Source: Undaria pinnatifida (taxonomy: Eukaryota > Sar > Phaeophyceae > Laminariales > Alariaceae). Taken from it: a stretch of 64,000 nucleotides of DNA. The stretch covers positions 8,168,775 through 8,232,774 of the forward strand of contig JABAKD010000008.1 in the NCBI GenBank assembly GCA_012845835.1, written 5' to 3'. Under the pieces are notes generated by a model, which saw only the letters and a list, made by a program, of their open reading frames with translations, did no database searches and had not been told where the DNA came from. Of this stretch, positions 1 through 11,221 are shown in pieces. The stretch's first letter is position 1. Every line of letters starts with the position of its first letter. The position numbers and the translations under genes were made by a program.

Positions 1-3000
1 CTGGTGCGGTAATTATTTCCTGGTAACGTTACCTGTGATACCTCCTGGTGCAGTCTATTAACAATGAATGGCGAGGCTTGCTGGCTTTACTTTGCTCTGT
101 TTGGCTGACTCGTGCGACCGCTGCCTGTGGCTTATACTGCTGCTGACGCGAGAGATGCGAGAACGATATTTATATTTATATTTTTGCACGCGACCACGTG
201 GAGGGGGGGGGGCATCAAAAATAAGGCATCCTGCCTGGTATATACTTTACCCCTCGATGTCGATGTGTCGAGGCGTGTCGATGTCGATGTGTCGATGCTT
301 TACCCCTTTATTTAGTTGCGGTTGTTTTTGGTTTTCTTTGTCTCAGTCACATAATGTGTATCTCTCTAGGACGACGAATCAGCACGCGGGCACTGGGTGT
401 ACTGATGATGTCGTTGGGCAGAAATAACGGTTTAATGTGGAGACAACACACAATGTGCTTCGTGCATCAAATCGGCTTCCATTGTGTTTTGTGTCGTGGT
501 TGTGTAATATTCATTACCAGGTAAATTTTTCGTCGTTTGTATCGTGTTTCGTGAAAACACAGCTAGCTGGCACAGAGCTGGTACATGTCTCTCTAGGGTC
601 TACAATAGGGGTGAAGAATCGGCACGCGGACACTGACTGGATGTGGTGCTGTGGATGTACATTAGATGGACAGAACGGCTTAGACAATTTTGTTAGTCTT
701 TTATATCTCTAGGATATAAGCCATGGTGTCATCCTTTACACTACACTACAAAAATATCCCGTGCCAATTCTAAGTAGTTTACTTTCATATGACAAGTCCA
801 TTTACCTTGTCTTTTCTCCCGAAAAAATCCTGATGGTCTTAAAATGGGTACACCGATGCAATGAGAAGGAAGGGGCAGAGCAAGGACGGGCAGCAGGTGG
901 ATCAGATCGATGCTTATAATATTGAAAATAACTAATAAAAGGAGTAAGACTTGGTGCACATAGCCTTCCTCTTTCGGTTTCCCTTTGTTTTCTGCTTGCT
1001 GGGGAATGTTTAATGAGTGATCGACGTTGAAGCTCACGACGCACACTGATTGTTGGATGGCAACAACAATGATAGAACAAGAACACGCATGATAGAACAA
1101 GAACACACAGAGTAAGAGAACCAGCACAAATAACTGCACCTGGCGGTAAATAAACAAAAGACCGATTCCGCTGTGTGATTTAATAAGAAATACCACGTGT
1201 TCAAGCACCTGGTAAAAAGTAAGGATGTTTCTTATTTTTGGTGCGATCGAGTGGTACTACCCAAAAAACATAGCACCTGGTAAACTAATTGTACAGCAAA
1301 GAGCGCCATCGGCAGTTGAGCAACGAGTCATTGGACTCCTTTGATTTTTGGAGACGAAGCTCGGGTTAGTCACTAACGCATGGTAGAATATATACTTCGA
1401 AGTGCTTTATTGCCCTTTATTTTATGTTTTTCCGCTCCATCCAACAATGACCAGTTCAAGTCTCCCCCACAACCAAACGCATTGACAACAAGAAAACCTC
1501 GAAACAGATCAGACAAGGAAGCTATAAGTCACGCCACGAGGTAGAGATTACATGTTTTACCTTGTCGTTCTCTATCTACAATTGGTTTAATTTTCCCACT
1601 TTCTTGTTGCCTCTTATGTAGCCTCTCATTTGGAGTACTATTAACAATAGTCATAGCAATATGGTATAGTACCCAGGTCCATCCCTATGCCATGAATATT
1701 AATTAACCCTCCCAACCCGACCTGCCCTGTTGCTCCTAGCCTCTTGTCGACCTCGCAGTTGGAGTATATACCCTCGTCGAGATGGCAGTACATATTAGCG
1801 GTAACCGAAGTCATCTGCGGGATAGTTATGTTTGGACAGGTTTTCCATGGTGTTATGCCCCTCAGATTGACATGATGCCTTTTTTCACCATGCGTACGTT
1901 TGAGCAAACCACGCTAAATCATGGATAAACGGAAAGCGTCCCCCCCCACCACGTTCTTCCGTAGATTGCCTGAAAGCAATCATATTTGAAGACAGGTGTT
2001 GTCATTGGCATCACCTTGGCCATCCGACAGAACGTGCAACATTATTAAACGTGAGTCACTCACAATAAGTCACAAACTGCTGCATGCAGAAGGTAGACCT
2101 GATACACCTGGGAAGTAAAAAGAAAGTCGGTACAAATCATAGCTGTGTTGTGTGTGAAAGTAGGGTAACTCCCGAAAGTCTACTCAGCGAAAATACGTGA
2201 GCAGCAAAAAACTTAGTAATTCCTTTCAGAAACAAATTGCAGTTCACCAAACATTCCAGATGCACCAACATACAACTACAGTACTATCCCAACCCTATAC
2301 ACGAAGACCAATGCAATAATCGTGGCGAACCGTGGAGCAGGAGGAATTAGTGTGTTCATCTCATCAAGCTAGGAAGCTCCTGGAACTCAAGGCAAGCAAA
2401 CCAAAGCCAAGCACTGACAGTCATAAACATGTCACAATGCAGTCGGTTGAACATGCAAGGGTTTGATTACATACGAAAGACTCCAACATAACCACTTACC
2501 CAACGTTTAAAAACAAGGTGCATAGTGCCTCAATTTGTGGCTCTAACAACATCTTGGAAGTAGGCACAAGGTATTAATATACGGTTGCAGTTCTGTCGCG
2601 TAGTGAAGCTTTGGAGGTTGGTGGCTCACAAGGCCAAAACACCTTTCAAACAGAAAACATTGTAAAAAAGAGGGGAATCGTGTACGATCACCCAATTTAG
2701 ACAGGCACGGAAATGGGCAGTTCTCAACCATTTCTGCTTCAAACTAAGTCCACTCAGGTACGGGAAAACGGCCACATTCACGCGCAACCTGTACAACTGA
2801 CAGCGAACGCCATCATGAGATATTCAAAATCGGCGTGTTTAGTGGTGTTTTTTGGGCGTTGATGGTGTGTTTGATCACCATGATACTTTTGTGAGCTCTT
2901 ACCAGATACTAACGGCAAGAACGCCCCCCCCCCCCCTCCCCCTGCCCCCTACCCCGCCCCTAACGCGGGTGAGTTCGCTTCGAGCAAGGCCAACATGAAG

Positions 3001-3150
3001 ATCTGTGGGCTGCTGGAGGTCCAAGGCCGACATGTCCAGGACGAAGACTGAAAAGATAAGCTTGCATTGTTTCGTCTTCTCTGGCGTGCTTTGTTGGATG
3101 GTTGTCTGGTGTTGGTTCTAGTCTTTGAGGTTTGGCGTCTGTTTTTTGTG
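1..3150. other. No supported gene; AT-richer unique sequence
   Basis: Short open frames occur on both strands but none shows protein-like composition together with an ATG or plausible splice borders. Several copies of the palindrome-like motif ACCAGGT/ACCTGGT lie here (near 19-38, 231, 518, 1206 and 1270). Nothing else was seen. Confidence 0.5.
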
Positions 3151-3154
3151 AGTC

Positions 3155-3310
3155 TGTCTGGTCTTGAGAGCTCTGAGCTCTGGAGGGTGGCACGATAAAA
3201 CTCGCGCTTGAAACCTGCACCGTGCCAGGTCTTTGTCAGTCTGTCTGGCCTTGAGCTCTGAGCTCTGGAGGTTGGCATGATAAAACTCGTGCTTGAAATC
3301 TACACCATGT
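3155..3310 (+). repeat. Tandem duplication, ~80 bp x 2
   Basis: Two adjacent diverged copies share GTCTGTCTGG, GCTCTGAGCTCTGGAGG and GATAAAACTCG in the same order, about 80 bp apart. The duplication explains the repeated residues in the overlapping minus-strand open frame, which is therefore not called as a gene. Confidence 0.75.
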
Positions 3311-5870
3311 CCGGTCTTGGTGAATTTACCGCTGATGTTTTATGTTTAGCTTTTTGGACTGTAGGGGGGACGTGCTACTGCCGCTATGTATGGCATTAAC
3401 AGCACACATTCCGCCTCTCGGGCAGACCCCTTTCCATATTTTCGGCTTTTTTCGCCCGTTCTGCCTTGGGAGTGACTTTCCGGCTATTTTGTCTTGCCAA
3501 TTTTGAACAGGCATCTTCATGGACAACCTGGGTGGGGAGGCACCATCGCCATGGACTACCTGGCGCCTGTGTGCAGTCTGGTGGAACGTCTGTTCGCCGC
3601 CTGTCCAGCGAGTTAGTGTACGTAGCGTCGGCAGTACCATAGCCCTATCTTGCAGGATCGCAATCCGTCCAGCAGTGTACTATACGTAGTGTAGTCAATA
3701 GCAGAGTCCCATATCTTGCAGTTTGGGTAGCCGTTCTCGTTTGATTTTCATCTTCATGTTTGGTTCACTTGTTGCGGCCAGGCATGTTTTCGGATTACGG
3801 GCATTTTGTAGCAGTACCTTGTACGAAACGTTACGCGTGGTAATCGCTTGATTTCATTGGGTAGGAGCCTGCTTGAATCGCGATCTGGAGAGCCTTAGTT
3901 TGAGTCTTAATGCCACGCAGACGACCGAGGCTACTATCTGTGTGCGATCTTTACAGCTTGCGCTAGTGATGGCTGCGCAAATATTTTTTAATCTTTACCG
4001 CTTTTCCGTTGTTGGATTTGGCGATATCCATGCCCGCCATGAGTGTTTTCGTTCCGCTGCGCCAACGAAATTGATTCCTATCCTTGCGTGAGTGAGGTAG
4101 GGAACCAGGTGCACACGTGGCCTATGCTCGGTATTGACAATAGGCCCCTGGTATCATACTATGATGCTGCGCGTAGCCTGTTTGGGTAGCCGAAGGTTGC
4201 TTCTCTGAATTCGCATGACGTTCCGTAGGATGCTCTGCATCGCTTGACTTCGTTATTTTCCTGAGTCTTGGTCGCAGCATCCGACCTAGACGGCTACCCC
4301 TGGTGACGACACAAATTAAATATGTGGCACTGCAAGCGCCGTCCAGAATCCGCTGAGCCAGGGGCAGAGTTAGAGTGATCGCTATGACCCAACTCATCAC
4401 TGTGCGTACGGCTGTGCGGCGCGATGTCCCACAGCTTAGTTGGTCATCCTCGCTTTTGGAGTATATGTCGTTGCGGCTAAGTCTACATGCCATGGGCCGT
4501 ATGTATATCTTGTTTTCCCTGCAACCTTCGCTTTGACGAATGGTAAGCGATGTGTATCGGCCTCTGAGTGACGTATGCTACAACCGAGAGGTAGCACGTT
4601 TCGTCTGAAACGGTTTCTGAATGATGGGGCTCCTTAACCCAAAATCGTCAGAAATACGACATTTTTTTTTGCATGAAATCTATTCTCGTTGTGTATATCT
4701 CGAGGCCACGGGATTTTTCATATAATCTAGGAGCAGTTCTGTTTTATTTTTGTCCAAATCAACTTTTGGGAGAGGTCTTCAGTTCCCAAAATCGTTCAAC
4801 CTCGCAGAAAAAAAGTAGTGCACCTCCATATCGTAGTCCGCGTGGATCGTGAGACATGTGAGACATGAAACATTGCAGGTTTGAAACACGTTTTTTTTTT
4901 TTTTTCCCCTGTACCTTTGGTACGGGAGGTCTCACCTCTGGCATTCTATTTTGCAGTAGTGTCTTGGGGTCGCTCGCGCGAGTGAATCCCCTGTGGGTTC
5001 CCTTTACCGTCTTGAGCTTTCGCGCTGTTTTTATATTAATATCGCGATATTAATCTGCAATGGAATGGCTACTCTAGCGACGCTGCGCCAAACGCATCGT
5101 AGTCCAAGGTGTTTTGTCGGTGAGGTGCGGCGTCACCTGTGCGAGTGATGACAAGTGGTGACAGCCTCAAACCCGGGAATGAAAATCGGGTGTATTATAC
5201 TTTACAATGATACACTACAATTTACCATAGTCTTTGGTCCCTAACAAGGGGAACAATCCATCCCTAGCAGCCGAAATATCGCGATGTGTCGCATTTATTC
5301 TGGGAGGGGGGGGCTTTTTCGACGGCTGCAATCGGACTTGGAGTTCGAGTTGGACACAATTGGTCGCAATTGGTCGTAGTTTGAATAAACGCCAGTAACT
5401 GCTGCTAGAGACTCTGTGTAAAACTAACTTTGCTGTGGTAAACTGCTTGAGACTTGACTCGTCGACGGGCATGGTAGGGACGCCGGGATGTTTTATTCGC
5501 AGACGCATCGTGGCGGCTGCACATCGCGAAAAAAGACGAAAGAGGGCACATTGGTGCTCTACTTGATATATCAATATGTTGCAAGGCAGGGTTACGGCTA
5601 AAACGGAGAGCTAAGCACATATTATATGGGAACGAGTGATGCTGCGTTTATCAATGCGATATATATCGTAGCGCACGAGTCACCGATCATAATTCAACAC
5701 GCCAGGCGACCCGAAGCTGGATGAGCAGGCGCACGCCTCTACTCAAACTGTGTGTGGAAGTAAAAATATACTCCGACTTCAGCATGGACATTTTTTCCCT
5801 TCTGCCGAGAAGCACAAAGCCTGCGACACCGAACCGCACAAGAAGCTTCCCCACAGTTTTTCCTTTAATA
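3311..5870. other. No supported gene
   Basis: Several 60-120-codon open frames exist (for example minus 4122-4493), but they lack recognisable motifs and clear splice context. Two T-rich runs lie at about 4661-4672 and 4891-4906. Confidence 0.45.
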
Positions 5871-6422
5871 TCACCGCCGGTTCGACCGGCGGCCACCGGT
5901 GTCAGACACGCGGACCACGCCACATGTCGGCGGTGTCGATGTCCTCGCTGAATTCTCCCGACCAAGCCTTATTTTGGACATGTCTGCGTCTGGGTCGAGC
6001 ATGTAGGACCCCTCGGCCGTTCCCATAAGCCTCGAAAAATCTTTCTTCGCCGCTTCTCGCCTGGCAAGCACGCCGTGGAGCACAGAGGCCTCCTCTGTTG
6101 CTGCTGATGGTGCAGTTACTGCCCTACCCCCCATCAAACTAATGGTGCAACCCGCGCCACCCCCACTCATGATGGTGGTGGCGGCGTCATCGCGAAGCTG
6201 CGCGGAGTTGTTCGTCTGACAGTCTACCAGCAAGCGTTTATAGGCTGCGACGCTCTCGCGTCTGTTCCGGGGAGCTCGCTCCCCCTCAAGGCGCGACATA
6301 AACACCTCTGCTACTGACGCCCTCCTTCGCCGCCTCCGCTGCCGCTGATTTTGTGACTGGCTTTCGTCGCCGTTTTCCGCTTCTTGGCGTTGCCGTTCGC
6401 CACCGCTACTCCCCTCCGCCAT
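5871..6422 (-). CDS. Hypothetical disordered protein, 183 aa
   Basis: From the ATG at 6422 this frame gives 183 residues ending in TGA. Residues 1-35 are rich in Glu, Gln and Ser and end in a run of about eight Arg/Lys (30-35) that resembles a nuclear localisation signal. The middle (37-77) is mixed helical sequence containing SVAAYKRLLVDC; the tail (110-183) has a basic helix-like stretch and an Arg-rich end. No family is recognised. The frame stays open upstream to about 6850 without another ATG, with candidate acceptors near 6657 (GTCAG) and 6750 (CACAG), so this may instead be the last exon of a longer gene. Composition is more protein-like than in the neighbouring frames. Function unknown. 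Confidence 0.45.
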   Translation of the reverse strand: MAEGSSGGERQRQEAENGDESQSQNQRQRRRRRRASVAEVFMSRLEGERAPRNRRESVAAYKRLLVDCQTNNSAQLRDDAATTIMSGGGAGCTISLMGGRAVTAPSAATEEASVLHGVLARREAAKKDFSRLMGTAEGSYMLDPDADMSKIRLGRENSARTSTPPTCGVVRVSDTGGRRSNRR

Positions 6423-7109
6423 CTCTGGTACGCTATCTCGGGGCTTCTTCTCGCGCGCTGCTGCCGCGCTTCGCTTGCTAACGATATCTCTGGTTGGTTC
6501 GTCGCGAAGAGGTGTCTGCAAATGTGCCGGTGATACCCCCACAGCGTTAACCGATCCATTCGACCCGCTTCCAGGAGAACTTTCCGTGGCGCTGTCGCTG
6601 GGTTTTTGGCGTTGTCGGGGAGGGGCGGACTGCTCCCCGTTTGCAAGCGTTTTTTTCTGACATGGTGGTCGATTGGCAGGGTTCGTCTGCCCATTATAAA
6701 TTGAGTTTGCAGCGGGATAGTCCGGAGGGGAACACCGACAAGGAAGTATCTGTGAGGCAGAGCGTGCAAAGCCTACTGTACCATCATGAAAATTGTTGTG
6801 CCAGAAGAAGCAGGGATGGATACTACAGCGTTTTTGTTCCGACAGCTAAACAGTCCGGGAAGCCGCGCACGAGGTACGGCATAAAACACAGTCATGATAA
6901 ATACTCGACCGGACCGTGACAAAACAAAACATTTGACATCACCGTCACAGTAAAACAGGTGACCCGCCTGTATGTCTATGATGCTCTGTAAGTATGACAT
7001 GATGTACTGTTCTGAACGAGCGCATGGTACGATTAGATTGTCACCCGTAAAGCAACAATGTGGTACGACCCTTTCGCTCTCTCCACCGAATTTTGTTGTC
7101 GTAATTATG

Positions 7110-7205
7110 GTACAGTACACTCCGCCCGCCCACCCACCCATCCGCCTAAACCACCCACCCACCCGCCCGCTCACTCACCCACCCACCCACCCACCCACCC
7201 AATCC
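7110..7205 (+). repeat. (CCCA)n microsatellite
   Basis: Imperfect CCCA/CCCG tetranucleotide tract. It is translated by chance as His-Pro-Pro-Thr runs in overlapping frames, which are not genes. Confidence 0.9.
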
Positions 7206-7722
7206 AACCAGTGCCATGGTTGTTATTATTGGAGAGAACGTAGTTGACGTTATCGGAAAGTACGATTGTTTTAATGGTCGGAGATATCGCGGTCGAGCTG
7301 TCGACTGAATGAGAACGCCGGTGACACGACGCGACGAACGGGCGATGAATTGAAAGCATACCAGTTTCTGACATTTGACTGTTCCACCTGTGGTACGAGG
7401 TTGAACGCAGGATTCAGAGCCCAGATATCCGAACGAAAAATATTACGACACCATACAGTACAAACAACAGACACGCGCTCATATTTGTCTGTGGAACGAA
7501 ATGAACGACAGTCGTTAGTGCGACTTGAGTGCGCGTATGGGGGGCGAACATAAGCATGTAACAAAATGGTGTGAGGGTTTTACTTGGTACTGGGCTTAAT
7601 CTATTGCTCAGCCCAGAACAGGTCTAACAAGATTCGGCCTATTGAATCGAATAGATTTTTTTGCGTGTAGATGACGTTTCCTTATTCTGTGTACAGGGTG
7701 ATTTTCTTACTTGAAGTATGTA

Positions 7723-8043
7723 ATGCGTTCCAGGGGAAGCAGAATGTCGCGAGCTACGAATAACGCCGCACCTTCTGAGGACCCCGGGCATCCCCTTCAC
7801 GCCTCATCTTCGTCAGTAACTCGTGGAACTCCCGTGTCGCATGGCCCCACTGCCCAGTCCCGGCGCCCGTCTCTCTCCATTGACCTATGCTCATACCAAT
7901 ACGTACCAGGTGCACAAAATGAATTTGCATGGATTTGTGGGCGATGCTTTACGAGAAACAGTCTGGAAGTTGCTGTAATCCGTCCCGCCAAATTTTATGA
8001 CGTTTTCCTCAAAATCATGTGGGAATTAGTTCCGAGTGACTGA
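7723..8043 (+). CDS. Doubtful ORF with a small Cys cluster
   Basis: An ATG-initiated frame of 106 residues, Ser/Pro/Arg-rich at first, then a segment with CSYQYV and, 17 residues later, CGRC. This could be a degraded zinc-ribbon, but no family is recognised. The frame runs through one copy of the dispersed ACCAGGT motif, which argues against constraint. It ends just before a tandem duplication. Confidence 0.2.
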   Translation: MRSRGSRMSRATNNAAPSEDPGHPLHASSSSVTRGTPVSHGPTAQSRRPSLSIDLCSYQYVPGAQNEFAWICGRCFTRNSLEVAVIRPAKFYDVFLKIMWELVPSD

Positions 8044-8049
8044 CGTATG

Positions 8050-8180
8050 TTATAAGGCATAGTTTGGGTAAGCTATTATTGGTTAACCTTTTGCAAGTGG
8101 TCAAACGGGAGGAGAGTGAACATTATAAGGCTTAGTTTGGGTAAGCTATTGGTTAACCTTTTGCAAGTGGTCAAACGGAC
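8050..8180 (+). repeat. Tandem duplication, ~65 bp x 2
   Basis: Two near-identical copies of a unit containing TAGTTTGGGTAAGCTATT and TTGCAAGTGGTCAAACGG. The first carries a 3-base insertion in the ATTATTGG stretch. Confidence 0.9.
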
Positions 8181-9544
8181 TAGTACCCCACTAAGTCCTC
8201 AACACGTACCCCCTGGTCCTAATGAAAACACCGTTGGAAAGCTCTGTTCCAGGCGGAAGCTTCGATCAGAGCACGTTTTTGTTTTTTCGCGATCGGCAAG
8301 AAAACCGTGATTGCGTCCAGATATTGCGAGATTTTCCATAGTTTTATTTGGTCGAGTGTGGGGTCCATTTTTTTTTTTACACCGGTTTTAAACAGATCTC
8401 GCCGAGGCGCTCACTACAACCCAACAAATTTCTGGGGTTCGCCTTTTACTTACCGAGAAAAGGACATGAATGGTCCGCCAGACAGCGCCCAGTGTATAGT
8501 TTTTAGGGGAGTTTTGGAACGATAGATCGTAAAAAACTCGTCGCATTCGGGCGGATTGGACCTGCACCCGCGACTGCGTTTTTGGTTTTTGAAAAAAAAA
8601 AAATTAAGCGAGATACCGCCCTTCGAAGTTTCCGCTGGTGTACACTTCCACACACCACCCGCAACACCACCGGGCGGTGGTGTTGGTTGGTATTTCTTGG
8701 TGTCTCTCTGTTGGTGGTGCTAATGATCTAGCGCATCTGCATGTGAGTACGGGGCGACAGTGTACGATTGCGGAGTGATTTTGTTAAATTCGGGGCAATT
8801 ATGTGCCGTTTCGGAGTAATTTCGGGGTAACTTTCGCATAAAAGAGGACAATTTCGCCCCATTTTTTTACACCGGATTTCGATTCATCTCAACCCCGCGA
8901 TTAGTGCCAACTTTGTTTCACGTGCCAACTCTCAAAATTGAGCGAGAACGAGTGGGGGTCATGCCTTGATAAAATTTGCCCGGACGGACCATACTACTAT
9001 AATATTGCTGTATGCTGCAAGTATTTATAGTCTATGCTTTGCCAAAATTTGTGATTAATAGTCGTCGACTATTCCAATCATCGCCCACCAAAATGTTTGT
9101 TCATAGTCGCCTGTGTCAATCATCTCACCCATTAATAGATAGAGTGGCGAATAATGCGTAGGAAACCAAGCAAGGGTACTGCTCTAGTTCTGATTACATA
9201 ATGTGAGCGAATGTTATAGATATGATACGCACAAAAGGCAGTGTCGCATCTGCAAGAACACACAAAATACTCTCAATGAAACGTAGAAAACTGTACCAGG
9301 TACCTGGTTTACTGTACCATTTATATTATTTGTGTAACGTGTAGAGATCGGTGCTTGACAACCGGGGGGCACGAACGGTCCATATGCTCCTCATCGATCA
9401 GTATCGGCAGGTCGCTCGCTCGACGTAATTGGCGGGGTAAAATCTCCCACAAGTCGAGCTGGGAAGTACAAACAAGTGGAGCCACAAAAAAAAACGACTA
9501 AAAATACTGTGCACTGCAGCGCCCTGTCCAGACGTTGTTTTTAC
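8181..9544. other. No supported gene; diverged repeat pair
   Basis: The sequence around 8365-8400 (poly-T then ACACCGG) recurs at 8865-8890 in a diverged form, suggesting an old duplication. A palindromic GTACCAGGTACCTGG lies near 9296. No coding evidence. Confidence 0.4.
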
Positions 9545-9695
9545 CTGGACGCACGGCTCGATCTCGGACGGCTTTGGCCTCTTTTCCGTGCATGTACGTC
9601 CCCGGAAGATTGAACGGTTCGTGGTCTGGAGGTGGGCTGCACACCGCATCGACGCCTGTGATGGCGCTACTACGGTTGATCGCCACTTCGGGAAC
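9545..9695 (-). CDS. Candidate second exon of the 10860 gene
   Basis: On the minus strand an AACAAGCAG acceptor precedes 151 nt of open frame with purine-first codons, ending at a CCAG|GTAAA donor. The frame starting VPEVAINRSSAITG reads naturally to GKEAKAVRDRAVRP. It would join in phase 0 to the exon at 10860-10492 if that exon uses the TTT|GTGTCG donor. No domain is recognised, and downstream exons were not found. Confidence 0.35.
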
Positions 9696-10491
9696 CTGCT
9701 TGTTGTGCGTGCAGCAGGCGCCGTTGCTTTTAACGATTTTTTTTTAAATACGGATATACACCGTACTCACACGTATTATAGCAGAAGTCAGTGCGTATGT
9801 GATGGACGAGCATTAGACCTAATCATTTCATGCAGCTTCCATCTATCAATTTCAATGGCATGTGATTAATGCTCGTGCACTGTGCATACGTCGTACTTGG
9901 CTCGTATTGCTGTAATGTGTAATCGCACGAGTGTAAAAACGCTTCAGAGGCAATATTTACAACCGCAGGCTTGGTCGGACAGATAGATGCGCACATACAC
10001 ACTGCTCTCTCTCGCGCAATTAGCCTCTAGCGATCGCGATCAAGGAAACTTGTCCGTTTGAGTGTGTGCTATATATACCTACATATGCATTGCGCAATTC
10101 ACACTCACCATTGCATTTAAAGAAACAAGGCATAATCAGCTACGTGGGCGGCTAATGCTATGTAAGAAATCGCGACATCCTCTCGACATTGTTCTTCGAA
10201 GTATAATAGTAAATACATACCAGTATACCGGTATATAGTACGCATATATATGCATAACGATCCTCGCGCTGTGCGGTTACGGATAGCGCGTACAGGTAGT
10301 ACGTATGATACAACACCTGGTATTGGTACGTACGTGCCTCGTGTGTACACCTATTTGCAACAAAAGCACCCGTTATCCGTTTTCCGCCTCGCTCTTTGAA
10401 ATAGACGCAAGAGACCGACGCCAGCCAGTAACAACCCTCTCTTCACCACACGGACAACAACAGTATATAATAGTTGTTGCGGTCTCGACAC

Positions 10492-10860
10492 AAACTTGCC
10501 AGGGTTGGTAGATAACATGATCTTCTTATCACGCACCTTGAAAAAGTTTGGAGCATCTTCAGATACGGAGGAAGGCCGAGCAAAGTTAGACGTCTTCTTC
10601 GCGGGCTGTACCGCCGCGCCGGTAGCAAAAAAGTCCTCCCTCCTGGCGCTGCCGTCGACCCTCCAGTGCTCGAACGCGACGGGCAGTCTCAGCTTGTCTG
10701 GGCCTCGGTCGACGCAGGGCACGCCGTGGATGCGAAACAGGTCTGGCGCTTCGATGCTGACCGCGGTGATGAGCTTCTTGGTGATCGGGGCGGGTCTACT
10801 GCTACCGCTCCCCTTTCTCTCCTCGAGCGAGACTTCGATAAGATGCGGAATTTTTGACAT
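10492..10860 (-). CDS. First exon of an unknown minus-strand gene
   Basis: The ATG at 10860 opens 123 residues beginning MSKIPHLIEVSLEERKG, with a mixed hydrophobic/charged middle (SIEAPDLFRIHGVPCVDRG at about 36-54, then RLPVAFEHWRV) and a basic tail. Composition is that of a folded domain, but no family is recognised. The exon end is ambiguous: AA|GTTTGT (10496) or TTT|GTGTCG (10492, used here because it agrees in phase with the exon at 9695). The frame itself stays open to 10351, but that extension is AT-rich and intron-like. The gene points away from the membrane-protein gene on the other strand, so about 360 bp may serve as a shared promoter. Confidence 0.5.
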
Positions 10861-11221
10861 GATGATTCTAGCATCAAGTGAGTGAAGACGACCCCCACCC
10901 CACACAGATAAACTCACGGTGTGGTAACCACAACAAAGTCACTGCAGCCGCAAGTGCTACCAGGAAGCAATATCCACCGATAAGACGATAAGCAACTTAC
11001 CAACGAGCAACACAGCAGAGCAGGAGCGGCTGGCTTGCAACAAGCAGCGCGGCGAGAATTTTGATACAATGACAATAGCAGCAGCTGATGTTGTCGTTGT
11101 TGTTTGGATACGCGCGGCGGAATAGCAACGGTTTTATGGAGTGTATAGAAATTCGGAGGGATTATGGTTCTAAAAAAACACCAAATCTTGCTCGTGGTTG
11201 CTGAGCAGCTTGGCTTTTCAG

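Noticed and set aside
741-1208. 155-codon hydrophobic minus-strand frame
   Set aside because: Composition follows local T/A-rich skew; no recognisable domain, no splice or neighbour support.
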